Assembly: GCA_003586115.2 (NCBI GenBank)
Contig: QVOM02000025.1
Span: 81,628,704 to 81,692,703, forward strand
DNA length: 64,000 nucleotides
Direction: 5' to 3'
Source of the DNA: Salvator merianae
Lineage: Eukaryota > Chordata > Lepidosauria > Squamata > Teiidae
Part shown: positions 32,063 to 44,329 of the stretch, in pieces
Layout: the number at the start of each line of letters is the position of its first letter
Position numbering within the stretch: the stretch's first letter is position 1
Position numbers and translations under genes: made by a program
The notes under the pieces: model-generated
The model's input: only the letters and a program-made list of their open reading frames with translations
The model's database searches: none
What the model was told of the DNA's origin: nothing

Positions 32063-32723
32063 AGGGCAATTCCGCACTGGTCAATATAGTGGACCAGCGC
32101 GTGTATTAGGAGCCTGCCTTCTGCACGCTAGCACAGACTAAGGGCCTTTTCTCACTGACCAGCCTAGAATGGCAAAATTGTACCATTCTAATCTGATCAA
32201 GATCCAGTGGCATGGCAGCCATCCGCACTGTGAGGACTAGAATAGCCCCGTACTCGGCTTCCGGCACTCACAGTGCGGATGACTGGCTCAACCACCATGG
32301 CAGCGGCTGCGGTAACATCCGGCCATTGCCAAGGTGATCAGGAATGTGGTGCACAACTGTTTAGCCACACCCATGCAGCACACTCACAGCATTCACACCT
32401 GGAAAAGAGTGCGAATGCTGCTGTCCGGGAACCATCCAGCTGCTCCTGGTCAAGCTGTGAATAACAACTTTGTTGTCCACAGCTAGTAGTGTTCAGGAGT
32501 GGCTGTAGTTGCTCCCAGATGCTGTGGCAGCAGGGCCATGCGAACGCACTTATCTGGTGAGCGTCCACTCGCTCACTAATGGGTAAGTGCGAACAGGATG
32601 TAAGGGGTCCCCATCCTTAGGGGGTGGTCTAAGGAAGTGGGGTCTAAGGGTGCAAGACCTTCCTTAGAGTGCACCAGCATGCAGAAGGGAGGCTCCTAGT
32701 GTAACTGCCAGTCTGTATATTGC
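32063..32723. mobile_element. D-type MITE, copy D3, interrupted by an A-type MITE
   Basis: The outer parts 32063-32141 and 32601-32723 align with the uninterrupted copies at 39580-39762 and 46260-46444. All begin AGGGCAATTCCGCACTGG-like, carry a 'taggagcctgccttctgcac' motif and end with a degraded CCAGT...ATTGCCC. The 459-bp inserted segment is the A-type copy A9. Confidence 0.8.
32142..32600. mobile_element. A-type MITE, copy A9, TAA target duplication
   Basis: Left terminus GGGCCTTTTCTCACTG, right GTAAGTGCGAACAGG. TAA lies on both sides (32139-32141 and 32601-32603), while the related D copies at the same position have a single TCTAA. The core holds 'accatggcagcggctgcggtaacatccggccattgccaag' and 'caagctgtgaataacaactttgttgtccacagctagtag', as in A1 and A7. 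Confidence 0.8.
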
Positions 32724-33349
32724 ACACGTTTAAACTGCCCTTTGAAGAGGATCATTGTTCCTCTAACCACAGAAATCCTTACATACAAAAGCATACCACT
32801 GAAATCCCAAAATGCTGCGAACGATAATGCCTGGGCTTCAGCAACTGCACTGGTTACCAATCAGCAAATGGGCCAGATTCAAGGTTTACTCTTGGTACCT
32901 AAGACCCTAAATAACGTGACACGAGGCTACTTAATTGTCATTAGCCTTAACCGTGAACCACACTGAAGATTTCGTATGAGAAGCAATACAGATATTCTTT
33001 AAATAAATAAAAAATGTATGAGCAATGTAAGGCAAAATTTATTTTATAAAATTATTCTGCTGGTACATGAGAATCCACAAACCAGATACTTTTCTTCTAC
33101 TTAGACAGCTCTGATGAAGAGTTCTGTACAACTGAAAAATTCACATTTTCTTCCCCAGCAATGCTGCCACTGCTATATATTAAAACCAAGATTTCTAAAT
33201 TACCATTATAAAGGTATTGCCAAACAATCCTATGTTGCTGTCTTAAATATTCTGATTTTCACTCAAAATCCACAAAATCTTGCAGAATTATCAGGGTGGG
33301 CGAACCATAATTTAGATCCTTTTAGAATGGTACTTTCTTAAATTAATGG

Positions 33350-33440
33350 ATTTTAATTGTTTTGGCATTGATTTTATTGTAACCTGCCTTAAGGACTTAG
33401 TGAATAGGACAGAACAGAAATGTAAATAAATATATGAATA
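33350..33440 (+). mobile_element. L2-related 3' tail
   Basis: 'ttttattgtaacctgccttaaggacttagtgaataggacagaacagaaatgtaaataaatatatgaataa' has the typical L2-like 3' end with an AT-rich tail. Confidence 0.5.
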
Positions 33441-34761
33441 ATATTGCTAGCTGCATTTTATGCACTCAGACCACAAATTATACTTAATGAGTAACTTTAC
33501 CCAATTAGCTGCATACTAAAGGTACCTAATGCTACACCTTGGGAAAACCTAATGCCTTATCATCTTTGTTTCTCGTCCAACAGCTTCCAAAAGTATCTTG
33601 ATGGCTGTGACTAGAAACAAAATATTGCACTAATCAGATTTTAGTTTCACCCTGTGGGTTGATTCTTAAACTCCCACTCATTCTGTTTCTCTGTTATTAA
33701 GTGCCAGGAGTCTCAACAAACACCTACAATGCGCAAACTAAGGTTTCTGATTTACTATTCATTCCAATACAAAGGACAACAATCTGCCCAAAATGAGACC
33801 CAGGGAAACCCTAGCAGGCTGCAGCATTACTTACACATTTCTGCCCCCCAACAGTTTTGCATCAAAGCAAAAATACCCAGCACAGTGCAACAACCAGGAA
33901 AAATCTGGAATCTGCGCAAGCAGACAGAGAGACCTAATATGCATATAAGTGTCACGTATAGAGAATACGGTTTTAGAATACAAGTAAATATACTGCCTAT
34001 AGCTATTATCTTTCACCAGCTGGTGCGCACCAGATTGTGCTGTGAAGTACAAATATGATCCTTGCTGCATTCTGAAAACAATACTGCAATTCCCATGTCA
34101 TTTTTCTCAGCTGTTAATCTAGGACTAAGTGTCAAACTAAAGAAGCATTTTGAAACTTAGCACCAGGGACCCAATCTGGATGACAATCCTGGACTGTGTG
34201 CAACTTGAATAGGAGTCAATAGATGATTTTTTTCCCCCCCTGCTGCAAATTGCAAGCCCTGGGACCCAATACAGAAGAGAGCGTGGATGGGGGCGGGGCG
34301 GGACACAGGGCAAAAGGCTCCAATATCAGGGGCCTGTTAATAGCAATTCAATAAATTCAATAAATTCATGGGCAAACTATTTGATAAATGCTGTGCAGAT
34401 ACTGGCACTAAGTGATCCAATCAGCTGTAAGAGATTTCAGCCAGAATGCAGATTTCAAAAGGCGAACTTGTCTCTGTATTCCCAGCATCAATTCTGCGAA
34501 TGAGTTTCATTCTTCTTACTTTTTATTCTAGCTGTAAACACATGAATGAATGAGAGAACAGCTTGTGCAGTGCTGAGTAGGGCTACAGAAGATGCAAGTC
34601 CAGCTGTCTTCCAGAACAGATTCACTTTTATTCCATCACTAATGTGACTTCCCTTTTATACTGCAAAATTCGGCTATTAAGAACTCCTGTTATCAAAGTC
34701 ATTTTGGGCTGTGAAATGCCAACAGTTAGAGGAAGTAGTGAATGTACCGGTCCCTAACTCA

Positions 34762-35207
34762 GGGCCTGTTCGCACCTACCTGCTAATGAGCGACTGGATG
34801 CTCACTGGACGGGACTGTTTGCACACCGCTGCCACATCCCGGAATGCTCACAGCTATTTCTGGCCGGGACTAGCTGTGGACAACTAAAACGTTGTCCACG
34901 GCTTGACTGGGAGCAGCTAGTGAACCCCCAGACAACAGAATTTGTATCCTCTTCCAGGTGCGATACTGCAAGTGGGCATAGTGATACTGCTGCGGTGTTG
35001 CGTGCCATATCCCAGTCACCATGGCAACATCCAGGCACGTGCTGGATGTTGCCAGGGCTGTTGCCATGGCGATCCGGCCTGCTCTGGTTGGGCCATCTGC
35101 ACTTGGCCCAGCCCTTGGAGTACAGATTGCTGCCTCTATGCCTGATCCTTACTGTCCTGTTGTGGCATTACTATACCATAGCAGGCTGTTAAGATGCAGA
35201 TGGGCCC
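34762..35207. mobile_element. A-type MITE, copy A10
   Basis: Left terminus GGGCCTGTTCGCACCTACC, right 'gatgcagatgggccc'. Interior themes: 'gtggacaactaaaacgttgtccacggcttgactgggagcagctag', 'gtcaccatggcaacatccaggcac', and 'gttgccatggcgatccggcc'. These are typical of the A family. Confidence 0.65.
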
Positions 35208-36271
35208 ATAGTTTGTGTAAAAAAATAGCTTCTGAGATAAAACCATCACATTATACAAGAGATGACAATGCTCATACTAAACCCACCAGCTGGCTTTTGG
35301 CAGAATCTTACACAATTTCTGTAAGCATAAATCACAACATAATGCTGAACAGATTTATCCAGACACAAGTCCCACTGATCTCTAAGAGAACAATTTTCAA
35401 AAAAATATATGAGCCTTGGATTGAAGCCTTAACGTCCAAATGTGTGGCAACTTAATATTCAGATTCTTGATTTGTTGGATTTATTCAACAAGAGAATGCA
35501 GACAATTCAAGGCTTCACAGCTGAAAAATTCTACAAGTGGATAAATTATTAAAATAAAGTGTTTGCAGAACTTGGACTATGCAAATTCTGAAATCTCTTA
35601 TTCTTATCCACTCAGCTTCAACACCCCCTACTTTTTGCTCATCACTTGGAGAGGGACTCCAATTTTACTAGAACGTATTTTCAACCCTTTCTTAAAAGCA
35701 TTTCTCACATCCAGGAAAAATTGCTTGCTTATTATCAAGTCTAAACCTTTTGTTACCAGCTCACTATAATATATATTTCTCTTCCCTATTTATTATCTCT
35801 ACATTTCAGCTATAAAGAGATTTTAGTTCCTATTGATTTCAGTGGAAGAAATGCATCGCATTTTTAAAATGTGGGGGTATTTCCCACCAACATAAGATAG
35901 TCAGTTCTCGATGTCTGCTTTATTGCTGGCTTTCACATTTGCTGTTTTCCACTACTTACACACTACACACCTTATGCAAAATGAGGATACAGAATGCAAG
36001 AGCAAAATTTAATAAAATTTCCTTCTAATATGTTCCTTCCTAAATCTACTAACATTTTGTGCTGCTGTTCTATGTCCTAAAAAGCCTTGACTCAAGAGTT
36101 ATATACTACTATTAAAATATATACGCTTCACTCACCAGCTGTGTATTGCAAACATGAAAATTTGCAAATTTCTCACAAAACATGCTTACGCCTAGCACAC
36201 TTAGAGTAAGACTCACTGAGAGCAATGGATTTGCTTACAAGTATGCTTGCTCTACAGTTCATATAACGTAT

Positions 36272-36431
36272 GGCCCACTGGGCCTTATTCCGAATTATGT
36301 ACCGGAATAGGGCCCTGCCATGCACATGCTAGTGCAAACTACATACAGCAGACCATAGAATGCACCAACATGCTTATGGCAGGTCCCTATTCAGGAATAT
36401 AATCCAGAATAAGGTCCAGTGCAAAATGGCC
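36272..36431. mobile_element. B-type MITE, copy B3
   Basis: 'actgggccttattccgaattatgtaccggaatagggccctgcca' pairs with 'ggtccctattcaggaatataatccagaataaggtccagt'. The left terminus has a deletion relative to B2 and B5, and the right is GTGCAAAATGGCC. Confidence 0.7.
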
Positions 36432-36445
36432 TATGTTTCTAACAC

Positions 36446-36448
<3 letters not shown>

Positions 36449-36477
<29 letters not shown>
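36449..36477. repeat. (CA)n microsatellite
   Basis: About 14 uninterrupted CA units. A second run of about 15 units is at 58327-58356. Confidence 0.95.
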
Positions 36478-36479
<2 letters not shown>

Positions 36480-36724
36480 AGTCTTAGAACCATAGGCATT
36501 TAGCTTCACAGACATCACATCTGGCATGGTAGACACTCTTTTTCTAATGGGCCAGCCTCTCAATCATTCTGGTCCTCCTAAAGATGTAGGATGAAAGCAG
36601 ACTGTTCTTTCAAGATGATTTTGAGAGTGACATCTTGGCAAAGATGGGCATAAAGAAAACCATAATAATCATTGCTTTCTTCCAATCTTAACTAGCAAAA
36701 ATTTAGCTACAGAGCATGCTGCTC

Positions 36725-37008
36725 GAGGATTTTCATCTAGTAAGAAGGCTTAGCTTTAAGAAAGGATTAGACAAATTCATGGAGGTCAGGTGTATCAACG
36801 GCTACTAGAATACATGTCTAGGTACCACCTTCAGGTTGGAGAAACAGGCAAGATGCCTCTAAAGGCCATTTGCAGGGAGCTGAGAGCAGGCGAAGATTTT
36901 GTCTTCTGCTTGAGATGCCCAGAAGCAATTGGTGGGTCACTGTGTGAGATGGGATGCTGGACTAGATTGGCTGTGGTCCAATCCAACAAGGTTCCTCTTA
37001 TGTTTTAA
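36725..37008 (+). mobile_element. CR1-type LINE 3' end
   Basis: Plus-strand copy of the 3' region ending in 'gggatgctggactagattggctgtggtccaatccaacaaggttcctcttatgttt'. Contains 'ttgagatgcccagaagcaattggtgg' and 'tcatggaggtcaggtgtatcaacggctactag'. The same sequence, inverted, is at 47740, 50143 and 61690. Confidence 0.8.
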
Positions 37009-37665
37009 TATCTTTCATTAATGTAGCTAGCATTTATTTCCATTTATTTGTTTATTGTGTTACATCTATATTGTCTGCATTCGAATTTCTATGGATCTTC
37101 AGACCATAATAAATCTTGACTTGAATATTCTTGTTATCATTACAAATATATAAATCCATTTCTGCTGCTGTTCATTTCTGCTGCTTGAATACACTATGTA
37201 AATATGCCAAACTGTGTATACATCCCAAATTCTGAGACAATTACAGGGTCTGACAAATGAAATTCAGTTCAGTTTACTAAGCTGCTGCCCAAATACTCAT
37301 AAAAATGAAATGTATGTATATATTCCTGTGCCGTGAATACTTCAACTTCAAAGACTGCTGCCACAGAAACACCTATGAGATTATAGGTGGCTAGCAATTT
37401 TTATGTGCAGCTGTGCTGACTGCAAACTGCAGAGACAAAACATCTGGCACGTAACAGTTTGGCAAAGTCCGACGAAACTTTGGGTTATTCTGGGTTGTCT
37501 TCTTCTAACCCTGCATGTCTGCAAACCAAATCCAAGCCAACAGCAGCCTCTCCTACCAGGTCTCTTGAAAATAAATAATTTTTCATTATTCATAAGGTTA
37601 TATACAAAAAGGAATTCTTGGTATTAAAAAAGAGAAGCAGGCGGCCCTTCAGAAGATAACTAAAT

Positions 37666-37762
37666 GGCCCCGCCCAAGACCTGCCGTTGTCTGCACCAGC
37701 ATGCAGATAGCAGGTCCATATTCTGGGATATAACCCAGAATAAGGCTTAGAGAAAAAGGCCC
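37666..37762. mobile_element. B-type MITE, copy B4 (5' truncated)
   Basis: Only the right half remains: 'ctgccgttgtctgcaccagcatgcagatagcaggtccatattctgggatataacccagaataaggct', then AAAAAGGCCC. Confidence 0.65.
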
Positions 37763-39104
37763 TAGCCCCAGAACATGTCATCTGCATGATGAATTGGCAT
37801 ACTGGGAGGCCACAGCCCCCCCATGTATTTCGCTCCATCTGTAGACTGTTTTTAAGTAATCCACAAGCATTCTACTGTAATATACTGGACAATGGCCTAT
37901 GTTCAGACAGTGTACAGCTGTGGTCCTGTATACCAAGCACAACACTGTTTCAGTCAGGCACCTGGAAACAGCACCAAAAGCGTACTAATTCTGGGTGTCT
38001 GGCCAGAAAAGTCCCGGCCAGTAACTTTGAAGACAGCTGGGCCACACTCGGGTGTCTGCAATGGAGACAGTCCTTACAGCAGGCTACTGGAAGCTTGGTC
38101 CACTGTGGGCCAACCAACCCAGCCTGGGCCAGTTTGGCACCAGATATGTCACACTGTGTGGAAATGGCCTGTGTTAGCCCAGATGAATAGCTGGTTCTTC
38201 TCTTTATGTGGAGGGGCTGTTCAGAATGTTTTGAAAAAGCCTTTTATATACTTCCCAAGCTTAGAAAAGAAGCTTCACTAGAAATGAGCTTTTCCTGCAA
38301 AGGACACCAAATCCTGTTACCTCTAGCTAGCCAAAGATACTGTATTTCCCTTCATATATGACTTGGTTTTCTTCCCAAAACCTTTTCTCCTAAAATCACC
38401 CGTATCCTTTTTTTTTTTAATTCCCCCCCCCCCCAAAAATCCTAAATATTCCATGCCACATTGCAGGTGCAACTTATACGTTATGCATTTCATATTTCAT
38501 ATAGCAGAAAATAATACCAAGCAGATGGCATCTTCCTTGACCTTCCAAAATTCACAAATTACAATCCTCTTGGCACAGACACAATTTTCCCCCCACTTCC
38601 ATAACAAAAAGTCTGCTGTTGAAGTCGAAATAAGTCTGGTTTATGGCACTCTCTCAGGAATTCCTTATATTACCAAGATTCAAGGCTTGTCATCTCAGAT
38701 TTATTATTTTGAGATTACTATCCCCTTTGATGCAAATAAGGCATTTCAGAGGATTTCAATCTCACCCCAGCGTTTACTATCTTGGGTCATTCTTGGACTA
38801 CTGCGTCATTCTATGGAACTGTAGCTTCCTCAGACTAAGAGTCGAGCCAGGATTTTTTTTAACGCCCCTTCTTCTGTGCCGTTAATAACAGACAGGCACA
38901 GAATCATTAGGCTGGCAAATATTCTTCCCACTGTTTACCTCTGTGTCAGAAAGAATCACTAAATCTGCATGTTTATTTGGTGGCAGGAAGAACCTGGCAA
39001 CCAAATTCTCTGGGGATACCTGTGATAAGAAGGGAGCTAACAGGATTGGATCTTGCCTATGACTAGTGACAGTAAACTAGTGACAGTGGTCACCAAAAAG
39101 GAAG

Positions 39105-39310
39105 GCTGCATTCACACATAACAAACAAGCAAACAAAGCTCAGAAGCCAATGGAGTGTGGCCCTCGTGTTCTCATCCCATTTCTAATCCACCTTTTCTAG
39201 CCTAGTAGAACGTTCGTGAGAGTGGGCAGGGGCAAATGGGCGTGTGAACTATCCCACCTGCAAACCATCCCTAAGCCATCTCTGAGCTGGCTCAGAGGTG
39301 CTTTTTTAAC
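39105..39310 (-). repeat. Single inverted monomer of the 42.5-43.1 kb tandem repeat
   Basis: 'gtggccctcgtgttctcatcccatttctaatccaccttttctagcc' is the reverse complement of the unit motif (ggctagaaa...tggattag...gatggaatgagaac...agggccac) at 42560-43090. Flanking 'ggctgcattcacacataac' and 'gccatctctgagctggctcagaggtgc' also match that unit. It may therefore be a dispersed element and not only a satellite. Confidence 0.7.
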
Positions 39311-39579
39311 TTCTTGCGATCACAGTCAAATAGGAGAGACTTAAATGTACATCCTACCTATTACTCTGGATGACTCAGGTGCCTTTCTTGCCTTTCAGTG
39401 TTCACTGCTATCAAAAGTACGCTCATGTTTGAACTATACACAGTTCTTTGTTAGCCAGAATGGGAACAGAACCCTAACTGCAGCAGTCCACAGGTGTTTG
39501 GAGCACTAAAGATGGGTAGAAGCAACAGTGGGTGCATTGGATTTGGTCCCCCAGAAGGGCTAGCAGTATTGGTGATCTA

Positions 39580-39762
39580 GGGTGATTCTGCACTGGCTGG
39601 TATACCAGACCACCAAGCGCGTGCCAGGAGTCCCCCTTCTGCATACTGGTGTGATCTAACGGATGCCCCAGGCAGGGTGTCTCTTAGATTGCCCCAGTGG
39701 GAGGAAGGGAGGGTCCTAGTATGCTTACTGGTCCGGTATACCAGCTAGCACAAAATTGCCCC
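39580..39762. mobile_element. D-type MITE, copy D1
   Basis: 183 bp. The outer inverted pair GCACTGGCTGGTATACCAGA (left) and TGGTCCGGTATACCAGCTAG (right) makes a foldback. The centre has 'ggagtcccccttctgcatactggtgtgatctaacgg'. Left terminus about AGGGTGATTCTGCAC, right AAATTGCCC. Paralogous to 46260-46444 and 32063-32723. Confidence 0.75.
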
Positions 39763-39911
39763 GAGTTATTTAACTCTGCTAGATGGTTCTGGCAAATTTT
39801 TACCATCAAACACAACAGTTGGGTTGGAAGAGACCTCTTTAATACGCAAGACGGAAAGTCTGTATATGAGCTGCTAGAACTGAATAGCCAAAGAGCTCCA
39901 AGTATCTCAAA

Positions 39912-40116
39912 GGGCGTTTTCACACTTTCCACCTTAGAATGGGATAATAATCCCATTCTAGCATGGAACGGACCATGCAGTGCAGAGACCATCTGCACTG
40001 TGAGGCCCTAGATGTGAATAACAGCAGGATACCAGCATTTGCACTGCGAATGCTAGTTTCCTGCTCCCAATCTTCGCCATAACAGTGGCCAGGAAGTTTA
40101 AAGCGTGAAAAGGCCC
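39912..40116. mobile_element. A-type MITE, copy A11, AAA target duplication
   Basis: A 205-bp internally deleted copy with termini GGGCGTTTTCACACTTTCC and AAGCGTGAAAAGGCCC, flanked by AAA (39909-39911 and 40117-40119). It contains a perfect short inverted pair at GAATGGGATAATAATCCCATTC. The 'gcatttgcactgcgaatgctag' motif is shared with A6 and A8. Confidence 0.8.
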
Positions 40117-41630
40117 AAAGTTTTCCATACTTTCTGGTCCCAGCACAACCCTGATCCAAAATAACCCCATGATATCCAATCCCACTTCTAAACGAACGTT
40201 TCTCTGAAGAGTGCAGCCTGCTGACAAGCTATACAGAAACACCCTAGGGGCGGCAACTACTTTCCAGCCGGAAGGATGACAAAGGGTTAAGAATTCCATT
40301 CTATCCTTATCTTGCCTTGTCTTGCTGGGGTTTGTGTTGCACAATGTCACACACTGTCCTGAAATCCCTGCCCAATCAGGTCTGGGCTCAAGCAGGCGAG
40401 ATAAGGATACAGCACCCTGGCTTTAACTCTCAATATCCTTGGGCATGGAGGTTAAGGCAGGCTCTTAAAGAGACAGTACGCCAGATGGCCTTCTCAGCTC
40501 CACTTTGCAAGGCGCACAGGAGTGGTTTGTGACACAGCAGGGAGGTGGATTATAATTCCGCCTGCCACCAGAGGGAATTCTTGCCCATGACCTTGCATGC
40601 ATGCGTGATGGGGGAGAAAGAACAGACTCATTTACTTTTAGGAATACTTCTGGGCTTTCAATGACATAAAATCAGTTCTTTGGCTGGCTGATCGGTATTT
40701 ACTAGCCTGCTGCACCTTTTTTTTTTTTTTTTACTACTTGCATCATATTAAAATCACAGGTCTAAAGCGAGGGTGCAGCCCTTTGGCATCATTTTCATCC
40801 CCATGCCAGATGAGGCTTCACACTTGCTGGACTGCCAAACATCTGTCTGATGCCTAAAGGACCACTTAAAAAAGGCAAAGAAATCTGAGAGCTCATCAAT
40901 GCTTTTTTTGTGATGGTCTCTCAGCGGCTGAACAGAGACCTTCTTCTCTGAGGTAATAAAGCCTGCTGTTTTCACATGGCAGCTGGCTTAGACAAGAAAT
41001 GCTCTACTGAACTGGACCACTCATCCCGCCTCGCACACCGGCCCGTTCTCAACAGCAGCCAGCTCACAATAAGCCTGTAAGCAGAACAAAAGGGCAACGG
41101 CGTTCTGCTCCTTCGGAGACACACCGCTTCCAATACCAGAGGACCTTACAAAGCCATCCATAATCATGTCCTACGGGAATGTGTCCATATACGCTCCTTC
41201 ACACAGGAAAACTGAAGGGACAGAATCCCTGAGGTAAAAGCCAGGCGGTACGGATGACAGAGGCTGTTTCCAGATAGGGTCAAAACCCTGTAATTATTCA
41301 GTAATTCTACCTGATTTGCCATGATGCTCCCAATACACTCCCAGAATACAGACCCAATTTACTGGGTTATCATTACTGTGGTAAAATTAACTGCCATAGG
41401 GCAATATCCTGTTATTCCGTAACTGTAGCTCTGTCTGGGTTATTGTGCAAGAACTACAGCGAGATTTGCAGCATGAGCTCTTGCTATATGGAAATACTTC
41501 ACATGACACTACTGGTCACCTGTATGGTGCCACCAGGGGTTTAAGTCACGTGGCAAGAAAATCTTGCCGCTGTAACACCACTCCACTGCTCCAATGCGGC
41601 AAACGCAGAGTATCGCTCTAATGTCTAGAC

Positions 41631-41801
41631 CAGGGGTGTCAAAGTAATTTTCGTCCAGGGGCCACGCCAGTGCGTGGGGCGGGGCCACGCCAGAACGCGG
41701 GGCGGGGTCACGCTAGCGCTCTGGGGCGGAGCCACGCGAGTGCGCCAGCACGAGGGGCGGGGCCAGCTACGGCTCTGCGGGCCGTATGTTTGACACCCCC
41801 G
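41631..41801. mobile_element. hAT-type MITE with perfect 8-bp target duplication
   Basis: Left end CAGGGGTGTCAAAG and right end TTTGACACCCCCG are terminal inverted repeats. GTCTAGAC is duplicated exactly on both sides (41623-41630 and 41802-41809). An 8-bp duplication with a CAGGGGTGTCAAA end is typical of hAT non-autonomous elements. The interior is a GC-rich minisatellite of GGGGCGGGGCCACGC-type units. Confidence 0.88.
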
Positions 41802-42524
41802 GTCTAGACAATGTGCGATAATTCCAGACGTGCTTAGAGGCATCCAGAGAGGCTGGCCACGCTGAAGTGAGGAGAAGGTTCCTGCACCTTTAGAAGCTGC
41901 ACAGAAGGGGAAATGTCATCAGGTATTAGATACGTGATAAACTACGGCGGCTGAAATTCCCTCCTCTTCGCAACTTGTGCTTCCAATCTGGCCTCCCTTA
42001 GGGATGGGATTCCCTATCCCTGACCTGCATCACTTCAAAAATACTGATAAGGAAAGCCTAGGTTTAAATCAGGAATTTATTAAGCAGCCATTTCACAGTC
42101 TCCCTCCTGTACGTTTCCTTCAGCACCTGGAAGCATTACTCATAAACTAAAAATCCAAGTGATTTATCATGATGAGAGATATTAAACCCCGGCCCGTAAT
42201 CTTACCATCTACTAAGCGTGGTAACGGCACAGAAGTCAAAAGGGAAAGAAAGCGATATTAAAACTAAAGCCTAGTGAAGAAAACCTAATACAGAAAAGAC
42301 TGAAAGGTGAGCTGTGCGGGGTGGGGCAGGAGGGAGGTGAGAAGGCAATACGAATTACCAGAAAGAGGTGAATTCCAAAACCAGGGAGCATTAAAGAGAA
42401 AAGGGAACAACAAACAAGGAAGGAAAGAAGGAGGAAGAGATTTGGTAAGAAGATTAAAGCATAAAGGCTAAGCAATGAAATGCGAGGAAAAAAAGCGTTT
42501 TCTGAGGAAGCTTACAGACCGTTT

Positions 42525-43145
42525 GCAGGTGGGACTTTCACAGGCCTGTCTGCCCCTGCCCCCCCCCGTTATGAACATTTTAGGCTAGGAAAAATGGATT
42601 AGAGATGGAATGAGAATGCAAGGGCCACATGGTATCTTCTCTAAGGCACTTCTGAGCCATATTTTTTGCGATGTGTGAACACGGCCTAAGAGACGGCTTA
42701 AGAAATGACTCATGTGCCAGTCTGCACCTCACCCCTCTGATGAACATTCCAGGCTAGAAAAACTGGATTGGAGATGGAATGAGAACACAAGGGCCACATG
42801 AAAGCACCCTTAGAGATGGGCTGCAGCTGATATTATTCTCAAGCCGGTCTCCCCCTCTGCCCTTCATGAACATTCTAGACAAGAAGAGGTGGATTAGGGA
42901 TGGGATGAGAACAGAAGGATCACACAGGACTGTATCTGAGACGTATTTTGTGCTGCGTATGAATGCAACCTTAGAGATGCTACACAGATGGGATCATTCA
43001 CACATCAGTCTGCCCTGCCCCATCTTATGAACATTCTAGGCTAGAAATTTTCAATTAGATGGGATGAGAACGTGAGGGCCACACACTACCAGCCCCAAGA
43101 TGGTTTTGAGATGCCTTTTTTTTTTTTTTGCTATGTGTAAGGAAG
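42525..43145 (+). repeat. Degenerate tandem repeat, about four units of 125-170 bp
   Basis: Four successive units each contain CTGCCC(C), TGAACATT(C/T)(C/T)AGGCTAGAAA or a variant, a GATTAGAGATGG-like stretch, GATGGAATGAGAA and AAGGGCCACA. They start near 42548, 42719, 42844 and 43005. The parts between units carry 'gagatg(c/g)' and 'tgtgaa(c/t)gcagccta' motifs. Divergence suggests an old array. An inverted single unit lies at 39105-39310. Confidence 0.75.
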
Positions 43146-43389
43146 CCTAAGATGAATCTTGCCAATCCTCAACCTAAAGCCTTTCTGCTCAAACCCTTCA
43201 TTCGGAGTAAGGTTTCATGCAGGAAGTTTCTGAGCCTCACAGATCCGCATGAATGTGAATTTATGAGGCCACACCCCTGCCGGTCCGCTCTATCTGTGTT
43301 AGACGAAACACGATGTCAGACAGGAGGCCCTGTTCGGTATCATCAGTAGACACGTTTAACTGTGTCTCCCGGTGTACCATAGGGCCTGA

Positions 43390-43640
43390 TCAAGAATACA
43401 GGAGGCATTCAGGGCTACTGGAGAATACCTGTCAATAGCATATCATAGTGTGCTGCTGAAATGAGACCCCAGAGGCTAGGAATATTGGTTCCTAGCCCCT
43501 GGAGGTGTCGGAGCTCAGCTGTGGCGTGGCCTGGTTTGGACCAGCACCTTTGAGCAAACAGCACTGATCCAGCCCACGCCTCTCTGGGATTGGAATCAGC
43601 AGGGCTGGCTATTCCAAACTCACTGATTCCAATCACAGGC
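43390..43640. mobile_element. C-type MITE fragment (probable)
   Basis: 'gctgctgaaatgagaccccagaggctaggaatattggttcctagcccctggagg' resembles the C-family core ('aaatgggttccccgggggctctgaggccaggaacttttgttcctagcc' near 12845). Termini are not recognisable. Confidence 0.45.
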
Positions 43641-43699
43641 CTTTCCTTGCAGTAAGGGCCTATGATTTTCATTACAAAGCTTTTGCATCTTTTGTTCTT

Positions 43700-43830
43700 G
43701 CTAGGTTCCACTGAGTAGGCACCAATTCTGGTGACTGCATGGAACCTCTACGCAGTAGTCTTGACAGATAGAGGAGTGGTCTGCCTTTCCCTCCTTCCAG
43801 GATTATGGTCAGGCATCAAAACTGCAACCA
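43700..43830 (+). mobile_element. Possible BovB/Sauria-SINE 3' tail fragment
   Basis: 'gtaggcaccaattctggtgactgcatgg...gacagatagaggagtggtctgcctttccctccttccag' is reminiscent of the shared tail of squamate BovB and Sauria SINEs. A comparable fragment is at about 58480-58575 ('gcagagatacagaagtggtttgccatt'). Weak and from memory. Confidence 0.3.
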
Positions 43831-44329
43831 TATCACATGCTTCATATCATATGCTTTTCCTCCCTAACGAACGATCCCAGGATTGAAATTTGGAACCTTC
43901 TAAATACAGTGTATACATGTTTTACCACTGGTCAATTTTCAGAAATGGAAAAAGATCATTTTTTTTCCTAAAACAACTCTCACAATCCATTGGGAGGCTT
44001 CTAGAATTATAATCCCCCCAAAAGAACTTTTTAAAAACTCCAGGTATGATCCTAGTCCAGAAGTGCACCCATCTGTCAAAAGAACCTTAATTTGCTTCTT
44101 GGCTTATTCAGAAAGGCGGGTGTTTTCAAGATGTGAATCCCTTGCCAGCTTTCAAGAGTACATACTTCCTAGGAAATTTTTTTGGTGATATGCATTCTCT
44201 GGAGCTCCTTGCTGCATTCTCTGAATTAAGATCACATTTTGGTAGATGTGACACTATTTTCAGTATTTCACACTGCAGGTTTTAAAGTTATCAGTTAGCA
44301 TACACATCTGCATCCAAACTAAATAAATT

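Noticed and set aside
36449..36477. Short tandem repeats considered as a CRISPR array or satellite
   Set aside because: Simple CA dinucleotide tract; no direct repeats with spacers anywhere in the window.
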